Assembly (NCBI GenBank): GCA_963830885.1
Contig: CAWHOA010000028.1
Span: 76,544-140,543, forward strand
Direction of reading: 5' to 3'
Origin: JAIBJN01 sp963830885
Lineage (GTDB): Bacteria; Actinomycetota; Thermoleophilia; Gaiellales; Gaiellaceae
DNA length: 64,000 nt
Of the stretch, positions 8,380 through 15,559 are shown one piece after another; position 1 is the stretch's first letter, and each line of letters starts with the position of its first letter. The notes beneath the pieces were generated by a model. The model was not told the origin of the DNA, ran no database searches, and was given only the letters and a program-made list of their open reading frames with translations. A program made the position numbers and the translations under genes.

Positions 8380-8958
8380 TTGACGCGGAAGGTCGCCGCC
8401 GCCCTTCGGCCGCTCGCAGGCTGCCTGGCGGCAGGGCTCGCGGTCGGGGTCGTGATTGCCGGCCTCGGGTCGCGCCTCGTCATGCGCCTCCTCGCCGTCG
8501 CCGACCCGGACGCGCGCGGGTCCTTCACGGAGAACGGCAACCAGGTAGGGGACATCACCCTCGGCGGCACCCTCGGGCTCGTCACGTTCGTCGGCATCCC
8601 CATCGGCTTCCTCGCCGGGCTGATCGTCTTCGCCGTCCGCCGCTGGCTCCCGGCGGGGCAGCCGTGGCGCGGGCTCGCGTTCTCGGCGGTCCTCCTCGCC
8701 TTGCTCGGCGGCACAGTGATCGACCCGGACAACATCGACTTCCGCCTGCTGGAGCCCGCCGGTCTGGCGATCGCGCTCTTCGGGCTGCTCTTCCTCGCCG
8801 CGGGCTTCTGGCTCCCCCTGCTGGCCGACCGCTGGGGCCCGGGCGTGCCGCGCTTCCTCTACCGGACGGACGTCACCATCGGCGGCGGCGTCGTCATCGC
8901 GGTCGTCGTCGTCATCGGCCTGGTCCAGGTCGGCCGGGACATCGCAGAGCTGGTCTAA
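8380..8958 (+). CDS. Small integral membrane protein, unknown function
   Basis: 192 residues starting at TTG 8380, ten bases after the peroxiredoxin-like gene. Four or five hydrophobic segments: LAAGLAVGVVIAGLGSRLVM, TLGLVTFVGIPIGFLAGLIV, LAFSAVLLALLGGTV, LAIALFGLLFLAAGFWLPLL and GGGVVIAVVVVIGLVQV. No catalytic motif. No clear ribosome-binding site, consistent with translation coupled to the upstream gene. The 3' end (8913-8963), including the stop codon, is duplicated as a nearly identical 51-bp copy 64 bp downstream. Confidence 0.6.
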   Translation: MTRKVAAALRPLAGCLAAGLAVGVVIAGLGSRLVMRLLAVADPDARGSFTENGNQVGDITLGGTLGLVTFVGIPIGFLAGLIVFAVRRWLPAGQPWRGLAFSAVLLALLGGTVIDPDNIDFRLLEPAGLAIALFGLLFLAAGFWLPLLADRWGPGVPRFLYRTDVTIGGGVVIAVVVVIGLVQVGRDIAELV

Positions 8959-9027
8959 CCGCGCCTGACTCCTGGCCATCGGCCTAGTCCAGTTCGGCCG
9001 GGACATCGCAGAGCTGGTCTAACCGCG
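8913..9027. repeat. 51-bp direct repeat duplicating a gene 3' end
   Basis: 8913-8963 and 8977-9027 match at 49 of 51 positions (differences at 8922/8986 and 8929/8993). The first copy encodes the last residues of the membrane protein (QVGRDIAELV plus stop), the second lies after the stop and is untranslated. A recent tandem duplication, or an assembly stutter, is likely. Confidence 0.85.
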
Positions 9028-9110
9028 CGGCGGCTGGTGCCTCCTCGCAGGCGGGGACGCGGGATACGCGCGGTCGCCGGCGTAGCCGAGCTGGCGCGCT
9101 GACGTTCGCC

Positions 9111-10382
9111 TCAGTCCGCTGCCAGGCGGGCGATCGTCTTCGCCGCGAGGAGGTCGAGCGCCCGCACCGACAGCTCCAGGTGCTCGGGCTTCGTGTCCTC
9201 CAGCTTGGTGTGCGAGAGGCCGCGGAGGCTCTGGACGAAGAGCATGACCGTGGGGACGCCGGCGCGCGCGACCTCGGCGGCGTCGTGGAGCGGCCCGCTC
9301 GGCAGGCGGTGCGACTGCCCCGCCACGTCCGTGACGGCTTCGTCGGCCAGCTCGATCAGCTCCTCGTCGAACAGGATCGGGTCGATGCGCCAGATCTGCT
9401 CCCACTCGACCTCCACGTCCTCCTCGCGCGCGAAGCGCTCGCTTGCCTCCTTCGCCTCGGCGAGCATGGCCGCGACCTTGCCGGCGTCCAGGTGGCGCTG
9501 GTCGAGGAGCACGGTGGCCGTCTCGACCACCGAGGTCACGATCCCAGGCTTCGTCACGCAGCTCCCCATCGTGCAGACGGCTCCGTCGCCGGTGCGGGCG
9601 GCGATCCCGCGGATCTCGAGCGCAAGCTTGGCCGCCGCCGCGAGCGCGTCCCGCCGCCGGTCCATCGGCGTCGAACCGGCGTGCGCGGCCTGGCCGCGGA
9701 AGGTGATCTGGTGGCGCTCGACGCCGAACGTTCCGAGGACGACGCCGAGCGGGAGATCCATGCCTTCCAGCACCGGGCCCTGCTCGATGTGAAGCTCGAG
9801 GTAGGCGACCGCGTTCGCGAGCTGCGCGCGGGCGTCGAGCGCGCGGTCGAGATCGACGCCGTGCTCGGCCAGGGCGTCCTCCCAGCGGATCCCGCCGGCG
9901 TCGGTGCGCTCCCGAAGCTCGGCCTGGTCGGCCATGGTCCCCGAGGCGGCGCTCGAGCCGAACAGCGAGCGGCCGAAGCGCGCTCCCTCCTCGTCGGCCC
10001 AGCTGACGAGCCGGACCGTGACCGGCGGCATCCCCTCCTCCGCGATCCGGCGCAGGACCTCGACTCCGGCGACGACGTTGAGGGAGCCGTCGAGCCAGCC
10101 GCCGTTCGGGACCGAGTCGATGTGGCCGCCGAGCACGAGCGTCCTTTCCGAGGCCCCGCGCAGCGTGAACCATTGGTTCCCGGCCTCGTCGACCTCCTCC
10201 TCGGCGCCGGTCGGCGCGACCTTGCCGGAGAGCCAGCTCTTCGCCGCCTCCCACGTGTCCGTCCAGGCCACTCGCTGGGCGCCGTCCTCGTCCCCGGTCA
10301 GCTCCCGGAGCTCGCGGAGCTCGTCCACCGTGCGGCTCGGTTCCAGCGGCACGGAGGGAATGTATAGAGTCTCCAGCCTCAT
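9111..10382 (-). CDS. M20-family Zn amidohydrolase (N-carbamoyl-L-amino-acid hydrolase/allantoate amidohydrolase type)
   Basis: 423 residues from ATG 10382. Di-zinc M20 motifs in order: LVLGGHIDSVPNGGWLDGSL (metal His and bridging Asp), SWADEEGARFG (catalytic Glu-Glu), LELHIEQGPVLE (metal His), lid-domain QAAHAGSTPMDRRRDAL, and near the C terminus MPSGPLHDAAE-like LPSGPLHDAAEVA (His). The HIEQGP and AGSTPMD signatures separate carbamoylase/allantoate amidohydrolase enzymes from M20 peptidases. Probable role: hydrolysis of N-carbamoyl amino acids or ureido compounds for nitrogen salvage in the cytoplasm. Its start codon overlaps, back to back (CATG), the start of a divergent small basic protein gene, so both must be expressed from overlapping promoters or very short leaders. 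Confidence 0.87.
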   Translation of the reverse strand: MRLETLYIPSVPLEPSRTVDELRELRELTGDEDGAQRVAWTDTWEAAKSWLSGKVAPTGAEEEVDEAGNQWFTLRGASERTLVLGGHIDSVPNGGWLDGSLNVVAGVEVLRRIAEEGMPPVTVRLVSWADEEGARFGRSLFGSSAASGTMADQAELRERTDAGGIRWEDALAEHGVDLDRALDARAQLANAVAYLELHIEQGPVLEGMDLPLGVVLGTFGVERHQITFRGQAAHAGSTPMDRRRDALAAAAKLALEIRGIAARTGDGAVCTMGSCVTKPGIVTSVVETATVLLDQRHLDAGKVAAMLAEAKEASERFAREEDVEVEWEQIWRIDPILFDEELIELADEAVTDVAGQSHRLPSGPLHDAAEVARAGVPTVMLFVQSLRGLSHTKLEDTKPEHLELSVRALDLLAAKTIARLAAD

Positions 10383-10506
10383 GGGACGAGGCTCCAGGCC
10401 CCTCAAGCGCTGGCGGAACGATCGCACGCGCAAGAAGAAGGAACGCGAGAAGCGGCACGCTGCGGAGGTGGGCGCGTCTCGCGGGAAGACGAAGCCCGCG
10501 AAGTGA
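10381..10506 (+). CDS. 41-residue highly basic small protein
   Basis: ATG 10381 to TGA 10506. Very basic (Arg/Lys about 40%): GRGSRPLKRWRNDRTRKKK, then EREKRHAAEVGASRGKTKPAK. Composition is that of a nucleic-acid or ribosome-binding peptide. Its stop overlaps the GTG of the following VOC gene (GTGA), which supports real translation; its start codon shares bases with the start of the divergent amidohydrolase (CATG), leaving no room for a conventional leader on either side. No obvious ribosome-binding site is present. TATAGA (10363-10368) could be a -10 element. Unknown function; could be a conserved small protein of the lineage. Confidence 0.55.
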   Translation: MGRGSRPLKRWRNDRTRKKKEREKRHAAEVGASRGKTKPAK

Positions 10507-10892
10507 GCCTCGTCACCGCGGTCCACCTCTACGTCACCGACCTCGACCGCTCGATCGACTGGTACACGCGCCTGCTCGGGCGTGGGCCCGCGGCCGCCTA
10601 CGACGAGGGGGAGAACGCCCACAGCGCCTTCTTCGTGCTGGAGGGGCAGACGTTCCTCGTCCTCACCTGGGATCCCGAGCGCGGCCGCGAGATCGGCGGC
10701 TCGGTCCGGCTCGAGCTGGCCGCCGACGACATTCACGGCGAGATCACCCGCCTCGACCGCCAGGGAATCCGCGGCGGGCGCGTGACGAAGACCCGCTTCG
10801 GGACGGAGGTCTACGACCTCGCCGACCCGGACAGCCACCTCGTCAGGATCGGCCCGGCGTGGACCGTCCACGCCATCGAAGGCGCCGTCTAG
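10503..10892 (+). CDS. VOC (glyoxalase/bleomycin-resistance-like) protein
   Basis: 129 residues starting at GTG 10503, overlapping the previous small gene by 4 bases. One complete beta-alpha-beta-beta-beta pair: VHLYVTDLDRSIDWYTRLLG at the N terminus and FGTEVYDLADPDSHLVRIG at the C terminus, as in vicinal-oxygen-chelate proteins. The metal positions (His in VHLYV, Glu in TEVYD) are plausible. The family includes glyoxalase I, dioxygenases and antibiotic-binding proteins; substrate cannot be inferred. Convergent with the DUF192 gene, whose stop is adjacent to its own. Confidence 0.8.
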   Translation: MSLVTAVHLYVTDLDRSIDWYTRLLGRGPAAAYDEGENAHSAFFVLEGQTFLVLTWDPERGREIGGSVRLELAADDIHGEITRLDRQGIRGGRVTKTRFGTEVYDLADPDSHLVRIGPAWTVHAIEGAV

Positions 10893-11240
10893 CTACGCCT
10901 GCCTGACGCGCACGACGTCGCCGGGGGCGAGGCCGACGCGGCCGCACTCACCGGCGGGGAGCTCGACGACGGCCTTCGCGCCCTTGCAGGCTGCGAGCCG
11001 CCAGGGACGAAGGTGCTCGGCGATGCGAAGGACACGGCCGTCAGGGTCGAGGAACGCCGCGTCGATTGCGAAGCGCATGAACCACATGTGAATGGAGGAG
11101 GCGGGGCGCAGGAGGATCCCCTCGCCCCGCTCGAGCCCGGCGCGTCCGAGGAGACCCCGAGCACGGGTGAGCGGTGTCTCCGCGAGGAGACACCGCTCAC
11201 ACACCAGGATTCCGTCTTGCCGTTCCAGGGATACGAGCAA
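10893..11240 (-). CDS. DUF192 protein
   Basis: 115 residues. Diagnostic DUF192 pattern: TPLTRARGLLGRAGLERGEG, IHMWFMRFAIDAAFLDPDG, VLRIAEHLRPWRL and VVELPAGECGRVGLAPGDVV. A CERC pair sits near the N terminus (residues 14-17). No signal peptide, unlike some family members. DUF192 genes are often placed beside Tad pilus or cell-envelope genes, and here it sits 8 bp beyond the M15-like peptidase gene, on the same strand, probably co-transcribed with it. Function unknown. Its 5' coding region contains an unusually perfect 15-bp inverted repeat (11167-11200). Confidence 0.82.
   Translation of the reverse strand: MLVSLERQDGILVCERCLLAETPLTRARGLLGRAGLERGEGILLRPASSIHMWFMRFAIDAAFLDPDGRVLRIAEHLRPWRLAACKGAKAVVELPAGECGRVGLAPGDVVRVRQA
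11167..11200 (-). repeat. Perfect 15-bp inverted repeat inside the DUF192 coding region
   Basis: GTGAGCGGTGTCTCC (11167-11181) and GGAGACACCGCTCAC (11186-11200) are exact reverse complements with a 4-base loop, 40-74 bases after the start codon. In mRNA this gives a very stable hairpin covering the codons for residues 14-25. Could slow early translation, terminate or be a remnant of a small insertion. Confidence 0.8.
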
Positions 11241-11247
11241 GGGACTC

Positions 11248-12720
11248 TCAGTACCCCACGTGGATGTGGTCGTCGTGGTCGGCCAGCGGGAAGGACGGTC
11301 CGCCCAGGCCGAGGAGCGAGATGACCTGCTTCGGCTGGAGCTCGGTCGGGAGCTGGAGGATGTTCTCCACCGCCCGCTGGGTCAGTCCGCCGGGCTCCTG
11401 GTTGCCGTAGATCGACCTGTGGTCGAGCACGGCGATGTCAACGGCGAGGCCGTAGACGTGCGCCGAGATCACGCCCGGCCGCGAGTAGAGGCGGTGGCCG
11501 GAGATGAGGCTCGACACGGTGACCTGCTTGTGGGCCTGCCTGAGGTAGCGCAGGAGGACGATCACACGCACGTCGACGCGGCCGAGAGCCAGGTCGAGGC
11601 GCCCGCCCGGGTAGACGGTGACGCTCTTGTCGCGTAGGAGCCGGTGCTGCAGCCGCGACTTCGAGGCCTCCAGCCCGACGACGAGAGCGCGCAGGCCAAC
11701 CGCGCGGTTGTAGTCGCGCAGCGCGAGCGCCTGGTCGGCGAACTCGCCGCCGCCGTACGCACGGAGCGCGCGCGCGGCCTGGCGCCGGGCTCCGAGCTCG
11801 GCCAGCCGGACGGCGGTCGTCCGCACGGGACGGAAGCCCATCGTGCTCCCGTCGAACCCGCGGGCCCGGAGGACGCCCAGGACGAGCGCCCAGTCGACCT
11901 TGGCCCGTTCGGCCTCGCGCGCGAGCATGTCGGCGAAGCCCCGGTTGAGGCGCTTGGCCGGCGGGGTCGGGTCGGGGAGCGGCCTGTGGAGCCAGATGGT
12001 GGCGAAGAAGCCGTCGGCGTCGGCCTCGGGGTCGAGGACGGCCGGGCTACGCGTGCCCTTGTCGATCACTGGCAGGTCGTCCGGAGCCGGCGGGTTCCCG
12101 GGGTGGTCTCCGGGCGGTGGCGCCGGAGCGTCGTCGTCATCCGGATCGTCGGGAAGCGGAGGCGGAGGCGACCCGTCGCCGGGCACGCCCTCGTCGCCGT
12201 CACTGGGATCCTCGCCTTCGGCGGGCGGCTCTTCGCCCTCGGCGGGCGGCTCTTCGCCCTCGGCGGGCGGCTCTTCGCCCTCGGCGGGCGGGTCTTCGCC
12301 CTCGGCGGGCGGGACTTCGCCCTCGGCGGGCGGCTCTTCGCCCTCGGCGGGCGGCTCCTCGCCTTCTTCGCCGGGTGCGGGCTCCTCTACCGGAGCCTCC
12401 TCGGTCGAGGCGACTTCGGTGGTCGTCTCGCCTTCAATCGCGTCGGCCACGACGTCGCCGGCGCCTGCCGAGAAGGCGGCGCCGCCGAAGAAGAGCGTGG
12501 CGAACGCGAGGCTGGTGGCGAGCCGGCGCTTGCTCCAGGTCGCGTGCGTGCGCGCACGGGCAGAGGTCGAGCCCGCCGCCGTCGGAGTCGTGGACGGCTC
12601 TGCGTCCGATCCCTCCGCCGCGGTCGGCTCGTCGCGCCCGAGGGCCCAGAGGGCCCAGCCGGCGAGCGTGAACAGAACGAGCGGCGCGAGATAGCGCCGC
12701 GACTTCTTCTTGTGTGGCAT
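11248..12720 (-). CDS. Membrane-anchored M15-like (VanY/D-Ala-D-Ala carboxypeptidase-fold) protein with PPAEGEE repeats
   Basis: 490 residues from ATG 12720. Two N-terminal hydrophobic segments (YLAPLVLFTLAGWALWALG near residue 10; LATSLAFATLFFGGAAFSAG near residue 70) anchor it; then a long acidic Pro/Glu spacer including seven copies of PPAEGE(E/V/D), then a globular C-terminal half. The last about 90 residues carry SGHRLYSRPGVISAHVYGLAVDIAVL and LADHDDHIHVGY: the SxHxxGxAxD and HxHVG arrangement of zinc peptidases M15 (VanY, VanX). Role: probably peptidoglycan peptide cleavage or binding outside the membrane. Divergent from the Tad pilus operon across a 406-bp region, so it may open the wall for pilus assembly. 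The enzyme class is inferred from the zinc-ligand pattern. Confidence 0.7.
   Translation of the reverse strand: MPHKKKSRRYLAPLVLFTLAGWALWALGRDEPTAAEGSDAEPSTTPTAAGSTSARARTHATWSKRRLATSLAFATLFFGGAAFSAGAGDVVADAIEGETTTEVASTEEAPVEEPAPGEEGEEPPAEGEEPPAEGEVPPAEGEDPPAEGEEPPAEGEEPPAEGEEPPAEGEDPSDGDEGVPGDGSPPPPLPDDPDDDDAPAPPPGDHPGNPPAPDDLPVIDKGTRSPAVLDPEADADGFFATIWLHRPLPDPTPPAKRLNRGFADMLAREAERAKVDWALVLGVLRARGFDGSTMGFRPVRTTAVRLAELGARRQAARALRAYGGGEFADQALALRDYNRAVGLRALVVGLEASKSRLQHRLLRDKSVTVYPGGRLDLALGRVDVRVIVLLRYLRQAHKQVTVSSLISGHRLYSRPGVISAHVYGLAVDIAVLDHRSIYGNQEPGGLTQRAVENILQLPTELQPKQVISLLGLGGPSFPLADHDDHIHVGY
12212..12358 (-). repeat. 21-bp tandem repeat (seven PPAEGEE units)
   Basis: Seven near-identical 21-bp units encode PPAEGEE/V/D in the extracytoplasmic spacer of the M15-like protein. 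Such an array can change length by slippage. The exact edges are approximate. Confidence 0.8.
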
Positions 12721-13126
12721 CAGCCTGGTGCTCCCGTGGTTTCGGGCGCCGAGGCCGCCACTTCGGCGCGGAACGTCCTTCTCGATCCGATCCGCCGCCG
12801 CTCAGCGGGTCGTGTTCGGACTATCGGGCGCCCGCACGAAAGCGACCTTCCCCCGAAAGGGTCAACTGGCCTCGAACCCCTCTGCCGGGGGATTCTCGGA
12901 GGGCTTCGAGTGCCCGATGGTGCGGGACAGATTGAGCCAAACGGCGGAGCGGTCACGCCGAGTAGCTCGAGGAACTCGGGAGGCCCTAGAAACCGTGACC
13001 ACGCTTACCGCCCGAACAACAAGCCGGCTTTCACCGCGCATCCTCGTGCCGACTCCGCGTTCGGCTCGTTTTCAGGTCAGCGCGCCGACGTGCGTGCCCG
13101 CAGCAGGGAAGGGAGGTGAATCGAGC
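12721..13126. promoter_or_regulatory. 406-bp divergent control region with structured flp leader
   Basis: No gene is visible here between the M15-like peptidase (minus) and flp (plus). On the plus strand, ATCGGGC (12823-12829) can pair with GCCCGAT (12912-12918) and CCCGCAC (12831-12837) with GTGCGGG (12920-12926); the order is crossing, i.e. a pseudoknot. Between them are CTCGAA/TTCGAG (12871-12876/12905-12910) and a CCCC/GGGG hairpin. Downstream, GGTCAC (12951-12956) pairs with GTGACC (12995-13000) enclosing CCGAG/CTCGG. This looks like a folded 5' leader of the pilin mRNA. I could not match it to a known riboswitch class. Confidence 0.4.
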
Positions 13127-13285
13127 ATGTTCAAGTCCCTCGTTGCATTGAAGCGCGAGGACGGCCAGACCATGGCGGAGTACGGCGTGGTCCTCGCCGT
13201 CATCACACTCGCCATCGTCGTCGCCCTCGCCGCCCTCTCGGGCGCCATCGGCGATGCGATCAACGGTGTCGCCGGAATCCTCTAA
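13127..13285 (+). CDS. flp: Flp/Fap-type pilin subunit
   Basis: 52 residues from ATG 13127, with GGGAGG (13111-13116) as ribosome site. Short basic leader MFKSLVALKREDG followed by processing site G|QTMAEYGVVLAV: cleavage after Gly leaves Glu at +5 and Tyr at +6, the Flp pilin signature. Then a hydrophobic helix VITLAIVVALAALSGAIGDAI. This is the structural subunit of the Tad pilus, cleaved by a prepilin peptidase (not in this window) and polymerised by the CpaF/TadB/TadC machinery encoded downstream. First gene of the operon, separated from tadE by an intercistronic hairpin that would allow higher pilin expression. Confidence 0.93.
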   Translation: MFKSLVALKREDGQTMAEYGVVLAVITLAIVVALAALSGAIGDAINGVAGIL

Positions 13286-13297
13286 GGCTCACCAGGA

Positions 13298-13333
13298 GAT
13301 GGGCCCTTTCAGCCTCCACCGAGAGGGCCCGTC
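13298..13333 (+). terminator. Intercistronic hairpin after flp (attenuator-like)
   Basis: GATGGGCCCT (13298-13307) pairs with AGGGCCCGTC (13324-13333), ten pairs with one G-T wobble, in the 79-bp gap between flp and tadE. There is no U-run, so partial termination or 3'-end protection of the pilin message is more likely than full termination. Confidence 0.55.
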
Positions 13334-13364
13334 TCACTAACCCAAGCAGGAACCCATCACTTTC

Positions 13365-13772
13365 ATGCCCACACGGAACTCGCCACACAGAATCGTTCGC
13401 CGCCGAGAGCGGGGCCAGACCATGACGGAGTTCGCCCTGGTCCTCCCCTTGATCGCGCTCCTCCTCTTCGGGGTCATCCAGTTCGGCATCGTCTTCCACC
13501 AGTACGTGACGCTGACCGATGCCGTCCGCGCGGGCGCCCGCCAGGGCGCCGTCGGCCGGCACCTGCCGGATCCCGTCGGTTCCGTCGAGGATCGCGTGCG
13601 GGGGTCAGCGGTCGATCTCGACCAGTCGGAGCTCGACATCACCGTCAGCTCCTCGTGGGAGCAGGGCGAGGACGTCAGCGTTTCCGCGACGTACCCGTAC
13701 AGCATCAGCCTCCTCGGCATCGTCGTGAAGTCGGGGGACATCACCAGCTCGACCACGGAGCGTGTCGAATGA
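13365..13772 (+). CDS. tadE: TadE-like pseudopilin
   Basis: 135 residues. Basic N terminus then RGQTMTEFALVLPLIALLLFGVIQFGIVF: the TadE motif with a type IV prepilin-like site and Glu at +5, followed by a single membrane helix. The remaining about 80 residues are exoplasmic (WEQGEDVSVSATYPYSISL). TadE/F/G-type minor pilins assist Flp pilus assembly. Stop overlaps the tadG start (ATGA), so production is coupled. Confidence 0.9.
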   Translation: MPTRNSPHRIVRRRERGQTMTEFALVLPLIALLLFGVIQFGIVFHQYVTLTDAVRAGARQGAVGRHLPDPVGSVEDRVRGSAVDLDQSELDITVSSSWEQGEDVSVSATYPYSISLLGIVVKSGDITSSTTERVE

Positions 13773-14671
13773 CCGAGCGCAAGCGCGAGCGCGGCCAGGC
13801 CGCGGTTCTCACAGTCGTCTTCATGATCGTCCTCCTCGGCATGGCGGCCGCGGTGCTCGACGTCGGCTCCTGGTACAAGGAGGACCGCGAGCTCCAGGCG
13901 ACGATGGACGCCGCCGCGCTGGCCGGCGCACAGGCGCTGCCCGACGACACGGCCGAGGCCTCGGCGCTCGCCGAGCAGTACTCGACGACGAACGGCGGCG
14001 GGCTCGACGAGACCGAGATCACGACGACGAAGATCACGGACGACACGATCCAGGTCACCGGCTCACGCCCGGCTCCAGGGTTCTTCTCGAAGGTCATCGG
14101 CATCGACTCGGTCACCGTGAACGCCACGGCAACGGCGCGCGTGGGCGTACTCGCGAACGCGCGCTATGCCGCTCCGATCGCGGTCGACGAGCAGCATCCC
14201 TACCTCCAGGCGAAGCGCTGGGGCGAGGAGACGACGCTCGAGCTCGACACGCTCGGGCCCGGTGCCTACCGCCTGCTCAACATCGACGGATCGTACGGCG
14301 GCACGAACCCCGCGACGCTGGGCGACTGGATCCGCGACGGCTACGACGACTACATGCCGCTGGGCGATTACTACTCGGATCCAGGCGCGAAGTACAACAC
14401 GAACCCGAACTTCAAGTCCGCGCTCGAGGAGGTCATCGCCACGGGACAGGAGCTCCTCTTCCCCGTGTACCGGTCGTTCCACGAGCAGGGCGCCGGCTTC
14501 GTGTACGAGATCGTCGGCTGGGTCGGGTTCGTGGTGACCGACTTCGTGATCAAGGGCTCGAAGGACAACGAGATCTCGGGCTACTTCACCCAGGTCGTCT
14601 GGGAGGGAATCTTCAGCGAGGAGGCGGCGCCCGACGACTTCGGTGCGCGCGCGGTCTCGCTCGTCGAATAG
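13769..14671 (+). CDS. tadG: TadG-like pilus-assembly protein
   Basis: 300 residues from ATG 13769. N-terminal RERGQAAVLTVVFMIVLLGM (TadG/Flp-pilus N-terminal membrane segment, family TadE/TadG-like) followed by LDVGSWYKEDRELQATMDAA and AALAGAQALPDD, a pattern typical of this family. The large exoplasmic part contains YDDYMPLGDYYSDPGAKYN. It is shorter than proteobacterial TadG, lacking a recognisable von Willebrand domain, which instead appears on the TadB-like gene downstream. Coupled to tadE by a 4-base overlap. Confidence 0.85.
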   Translation: MTERKRERGQAAVLTVVFMIVLLGMAAAVLDVGSWYKEDRELQATMDAAALAGAQALPDDTAEASALAEQYSTTNGGGLDETEITTTKITDDTIQVTGSRPAPGFFSKVIGIDSVTVNATATARVGVLANARYAAPIAVDEQHPYLQAKRWGEETTLELDTLGPGAYRLLNIDGSYGGTNPATLGDWIRDGYDDYMPLGDYYSDPGAKYNTNPNFKSALEEVIATGQELLFPVYRSFHEQGAGFVYEIVGWVGFVVTDFVIKGSKDNEISGYFTQVVWEGIFSEEAAPDDFGARAVSLVE

Positions 14672-14740
14672 GCCCTAATCCTTCGGGCCAAGACAGCCGA
14701 TAGGGCTACCGCAACGCCGACAAGAGAAAGACGTGGTGCA

Positions 14741-15559
14741 ATGACGTATCGACTCCGCAATATCGGGCTCGCGCTCGCGCTCGCCGCCGTCGCAGTCCTG
14801 CTCGTCTTCTATTACGTCTCCCAAGAGCGGGGTCGGCTCCAGGAAGATCAGGAGCTCGTCCCGGTCTGGGTGGCGGTCAAGGACATTCCCGTCGGAACCT
14901 CGGGCTCCGAGCTCGACGCCGGCGGATTCCTCACCCAGTCCGAGATCGAGCGCGGCCAGGTCGCGCCGGGTGCGCTCCTCGACCCGGCCGACGTGGCCAG
15001 CAAGGTCGTGGGCTATCCGATCTACAAGGGCGAGCAGGTGAGCCAGCTGCGCTTCCGCTCGGAGGCCGAGAAGGGCATCCGGGCACAGCTCAGCGGCACC
15101 CTCCGCGCCGTTCAGCTTCCGGGCGACGAGCACCGGCTGCTCGCCGGAACGCTGATCGCGGGCGACCGAGTCGACGTAGTCGGCAACTGGTCGCCGGGGA
15201 ACGGGGGGTCTAACAGCGGAGGCGTTACCCGGACCATCCTCCGTGACATCCTCGTCCTCGAGCCCGCGAAGCAGGCCGACACGCAGTCGAAGCTCACCGA
15301 GGGAGGCAAGAAGGGCCTCTCGGTCAAGCTCGCTCTCACGGACGCGCAGGAGCAGAAGCTCTTCTGGATCGCCGAGAACGGTACCTTGACGCTCACGCTG
15401 CGGTCCCCGACCGACGCGAGCGACAGCCCGGAGTCCGCGGAATCGTCGTGGACGCTCCTCGTGGACGGGCTCAAGGCGCAGCAACTGGAAGCACTGACTC
15501 CGAATGCGCAGCAACTGGACGCACTGACTCCGAGTGAGGGGGCGACGAACAATGAGTAG
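14741..15559 (+). CDS. cpaB: CpaB/RcpC-like pilus assembly protein (SAF domain)
   Basis: 272 residues from ATG 14741. One N-terminal membrane helix (IGLALALAAVAVLLVFYYVS), then a SAF domain (VWVAVKDIPVGTSGSELDAG and KVVGYPIYKGEQVSQLRF) and the RcpC core (LPGDEHRLLAGTLIAGDRVDV). In Gram-negatives RcpC/CpaB works with the secretin; here, in a monoderm context, it probably supports the pilus at the wall. The C terminus has a 30-bp tandem duplication giving AQQLEALTPN followed by AQQLDALTPS. Stop overlaps the next gene by 8 bases. Confidence 0.87.
   Translation: MTYRLRNIGLALALAAVAVLLVFYYVSQERGRLQEDQELVPVWVAVKDIPVGTSGSELDAGGFLTQSEIERGQVAPGALLDPADVASKVVGYPIYKGEQVSQLRFRSEAEKGIRAQLSGTLRAVQLPGDEHRLLAGTLIAGDRVDVVGNWSPGNGGSNSGGVTRTILRDILVLEPAKQADTQSKLTEGGKKGLSVKLALTDAQEQKLFWIAENGTLTLTLRSPTDASDSPESAESSWTLLVDGLKAQQLEALTPNAQQLDALTPSEGATNNE
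15476..15535 (+). repeat. Two tandem 30-bp units in cpaB 3' end
   Basis: 15476-15505 and 15506-15535 differ at two positions and encode AQQLEALTPN and AQQLDALTPS. A small in-frame duplication with no effect on frame. Confidence 0.85.

Noticed and set aside
12721..13126. Known c-di-GMP (GEMM) or c-di-AMP (ydaO) riboswitch in the flp leader
   Set aside because: GCCGGGGGA is suggestive of ydaO, but the remaining consensus blocks are missing; GEMM core blocks are not present.
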